Positions 6,683 through 8,040 of a stretch of DNA of 8,040 nt are shown here, piece by piece. Numbering within the stretch: position 1 is the first letter of the stretch; each line of letters begins with the position of its first letter. This stretch comes from an uncultured Verrucomicrobiota bacterium. Its GTDB lineage: Bacteria; Verrucomicrobiota; Kiritimatiellia; RFP12; UBA1067. The notes beneath the pieces are model-generated. The model did not search any database. It saw nothing but the letters and a program-made list of their open reading frames with translations, and was not told the DNA's origin. The translations under genes and the position numbers were made by a program. The stretch lies in NCBI GenBank assembly GCA_945487985.1, contig CALYTX010000053.1, positions 1 through 8,040 on the forward strand. Direction: 5' to 3'.

Positions 6683-6691
6683 TGGTATAAT
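6683..6691 (+). promoter_or_regulatory. Extended -10 promoter of the acetyltransferase gene
   Basis: Plus strand TGGTATAAT, a perfect extended -10. Six bases separate TATAAT from the A of ATG 6698, so the predicted transcription start coincides with the start codon and the mRNA would be leaderless. There is no good -35 at 17-nt spacing (CGCTCC). An AGGG at 6692-6695 could act as a poor ribosome site only if transcription began further upstream. Confidence 0.7.
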
Positions 6692-6697
6692 AGGGCT

Positions 6698-7183
6698 ATG
6701 GCAAATGAATTTCAGATACGAAGCGCCCGTCTTGCGGACGCAGAGAAGATCTTTTCGCTAATCCACATTAACCGGGATCTGCTGGTGCCGCGCTCGATGG
6801 GGAACATCGTCGAAAACATCGACCGCTTTCTCGTAGCAGTTTCGGGACTGGATATCGTCGCTTGCGCTTCGTTCCAAATCCACCCCGAAATCGGCAAACC
6901 CGAGGCCGCAACGGTGGAAATTCAGTCCGTGGCCGTACGCTCGCCATACCGCCGCAGAGGCATCGGGCGCAAAATCATTGAGGCCATAATCGCGCGGGTG
7001 GCGGCGTTCAACCCCAAGGAGGTGGTGGTGCTCACCTTCGCTCCGGAATTCTTCGCGGCGCTTGGCTTCCGCGAAATTCCCAAAACACAAATCATGCACA
7101 AGCTCTACACTGGGTGCATCAACTGCACGAAGCATACCGACCCGTTCACCTGCCCGGAAATCGCGATGGTACGCGGGATCTGA
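6698..7183 (+). CDS. GNAT acetyltransferase, short ArgA-like (N-acetylglutamate synthase type)
   Basis: 161-residue cytosolic acetyl-CoA-dependent acyltransferase. The N-terminus FQIRSARLADAEKIFSLI (5-22) is the first GNAT strand and helix. LLVPRSMGNIVENIDRF (28-44) matches the 'LLPRS' segment of short N-acetylglutamate synthases. VEIQSVAV (73-80) is followed by the acetyl-CoA loop YRRRGIGRKII (84-94), then VVVLTFAPEFFAALGF (109-124). The tail has Cys140, Cys143 and Cys152 (CINC-x8-C), like the Cys-containing end of ArgA-like proteins. Likely product: N-acetylglutamate for arginine synthesis; another amine substrate is possible. Start chosen at 6698 because the family begins just before the FxIRxA strand and a -10 box lies directly upstream. 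The frame is open back to 6512, but that part resembles no domain. Monocistronic, divergent from hisS, convergent with the next gene. Confidence 0.85.
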   Translation: MANEFQIRSARLADAEKIFSLIHINRDLLVPRSMGNIVENIDRFLVAVSGLDIVACASFQIHPEIGKPEAATVEIQSVAVRSPYRRRGIGRKIIEAIIARVAAFNPKEVVVLTFAPEFFAALGFREIPKTQIMHKLYTGCINCTKHTDPFTCPEIAMVRGI

Positions 7184-7202
7184 CGAACAGCGGCTCTCGT
7201 CA
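7181..7202. repeat. Six-base inverted repeat spanning two convergent stop codons
   Basis: TGACGA (7181-7186) and TCGTCA (7197-7202) are exact reverse complements with a 10-base loop. Each arm contains the TGA stop of one of the two converging genes, so the 16-nt gap is wholly inside the loop and stem. It could be a small bidirectional termination hairpin, but there is no T-run on either side and a stem this short may be chance. Confidence 0.3.
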
Positions 7203-8040
7203 ATCGAACTTGTAAGTCTGCCCCGGCAACGGCGCAATCGCGTTGCAGATACCCATTTCGGAGAGAATTTGCCGCATGGCCGCAACCTTCTCGGGCTCGC
7301 CGTGGACGGCGAAAGCGTGGCGCACGTTATCCTTGACCTCACCAATCCAGTCCATAAGCCCCGAACGGTCGGCATGTGCCGAAAGCGCATTGATAACCTC
7401 GACCTGCGCTTTGAGCTCAACTTCCTCGCCAAAGATCTTCAGCGGCGAACGCTTCTCAACCACTCGCCGACCGAGCGTGTTCTCGGCCTGAAACCCGCAA
7501 ATCAGGATGATGTTGTCGGGATCCTGCACGCAATGTTTGAGATGGTGTAGCACCCGCCCGCCCTCACACATGCCACTGGCGGCGATGATGATCATCGGCC
7601 CCGAGGTATCATTGAGCGCCATCGATTCTTCGGGCGAACCTACGAAAGTCATCCCCGGATACTCCAAGGGGTTCTTGCCCTCGGCGATCATGCGCTTGGC
7701 TTCGTCGTTGTACACCTCGCGATGATTGGCGTAGATCTTCGTGGCCTTCTGCGAAAGCGGAGAGTCAATATAAACCTTGACCTCGCGTGGCACCTTGTTT
7801 TTCTCGCGCAACCGGTTAAGATAGTAGATAATCTGCTGGGTGCGCCCGACCGAAAAAGCCGGAATGAGCAGTTTCGAGTTGTGACGGTCGATATACTTCA
7901 GATACCGCTCCAGCCGCATTTCCACATCGTCGGCACAGGGATGGTAACGGTCTGCATAAGTCGATTCAACAAGTAATATGTCCGCCCCGGCAGGATATTC
8001 ATACTGGCGTAGAATCGGCTGATTGGGCTGACCGAGATCG
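7200..8040 (-). CDS. Beta-CASP metallo-beta-lactamase-fold RNase-like protein, N-terminus cut by window edge
   Basis: C-terminal 279 residues of a protein in the RNA-specificity-domain MBL family (COG1236 type; relatives include CPSF73-like endonucleases). The frame is open to the right edge. A GTG at 7925 could be taken for a start, but coding similarity continues upstream of it: DLGQPNQPILR at visible residues 1-11 (motif IV Asp first) and LLVESTYADRYH (22-33, beta-CASP motif A with Glu25). Then come IPAFSVGRTQQI (59-70), the beta-CASP domain with IDSPLSQKAT (91-100) and AASGMCEGGRVLHHLKH (153-169), GFQAENTLGRR (182-192), motif B SAHAD (220-224, His222) and motif C VHGEP (245-249, His246). 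A His in motif C is the RNA-acting form of the family. The HxHxDH metal site must lie upstream, outside the window. Likely RNA processing or decay; specific target unknown. Confidence 0.92.
   Translation of the reverse strand, partial: DLGQPNQPILRQYEYPAGADILLVESTYADRYHPCADDVEMRLERYLKYIDRHNSKLLIPAFSVGRTQQIIYYLNRLREKNKVPREVKVYIDSPLSQKATKIYANHREVYNDEAKRMIAEGKNPLEYPGMTFVGSPEESMALNDTSGPMIIIAASGMCEGGRVLHHLKHCVQDPDNIILICGFQAENTLGRRVVEKRSPLKIFGEEVELKAQVEVINALSAHADRSGLMDWIGEVKDNVRHAFAVHGEPEKVAAMRQILSEMGICNAIAPLPGQTYKFD

Noticed and set aside
6512..6697. Upstream extension of the acetyltransferase frame to an ATG at 6512
   Set aside because: The added residues are low-complexity Ser/Thr-rich with no GNAT similarity, and the promoter -10 box lies inside this stretch.
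6645..7123. Direct repeat GGTGCATCAAC at 6645-6655 and 7113-7123
   Set aside because: An 11-base exact repeat is expected by chance several times in 8 kb, and one copy is coding sequence around the Cys motif.
7200..7925. GTG at 7925 as the start of the beta-CASP gene
   Set aside because: Conserved family sequence (DLGQPNQPILR, ESTYADRYH) continues in frame upstream to the window edge, so the gene is simply truncated by the window.
1..8040. Mobile elements, CRISPR arrays, tRNA or rRNA genes
   Set aside because: I saw no repeat-spacer pattern, transposase or integrase frame, terminal inverted repeats or structural RNA pattern. Genes fill nearly all of the sequence, and no gene-free stretch exceeds about 215 bases.

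Overview
The window looks like compact, moderately GC-rich bacterial chromosome. It holds one long minus-strand operon (about 6500 down past position 1), a single plus-strand gene (6698-7183), and the 3' part of another minus-strand gene that enters from the right edge (7200-8040). The host is almost certainly a diderm (outer-membrane) bacterium, because the operon carries an Mla/MCE-type lipid ABC transporter with an accessory lipoprotein. The histidyl-tRNA synthetase variant and the style of the YmdB and Sel1 proteins make me lean towards the PVC group (Verrucomicrobia, Lentisphaerae, Kiritimatiellae, Planctomycetes). That is inference only, and no taxonomic marker was tested.

The minus-strand operon, in transcription order, is: hisS (6482-5253); a small, reduced SAM-methyltransferase-like protein (5262-4768); an exported Sel1-repeat protein (4771-3656); a YmdB/TIGR00282 metallophosphoesterase (3659-2877); an ABC-transport auxiliary lipoprotein (2857-2291); an MlaE-type permease (2287-1496); an MlaF-type ATPase (1508-759); and an MlaD-type MCE protein (772 to beyond 1). 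Neighbours overlap by 4-14 nt or are separated by at most 19 nt, and two junctions are ATGA start/stop overlaps. A single transcript with translational coupling is therefore the simplest reading. The last four genes together make an inner-membrane-to-envelope lipid transport machine: permease plus ATPase in the inner membrane, an MCE substrate-binding protein anchored there and facing the periplasm, and a lipoprotein partner. No MlaB (STAS) or MlaC gene is visible in the window.

The 215-nt divergent region between hisS and the plus-strand gene (6483-6697) contains two perfect extended -10 boxes (TGnTATAAT), one facing each way. Each lies so close to its start codon that the mRNA would be leaderless or nearly so (predicted leader about 4 nt for hisS and 0 nt for the acetyltransferase). 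Downstream operon genes instead have recognisable Shine-Dalgarno sequences. The plus-strand gene encodes a GNAT acetyltransferase of the short ArgA-like (N-acetylglutamate synthase) kind with a C-terminal Cys triad. Its stop codon faces that of a beta-CASP metallo-beta-lactamase-fold RNase-like protein.

Most of the window is recognisable, largely conserved gene families. I did not find a wholly new system. The points most worth a second look are the paired leaderless promoters, the truncated methyltransferase fold, the unusual gene order and co-transcription of the lipid transporter with hisS, and active-site substitutions in HisRS and the YmdB homologue.
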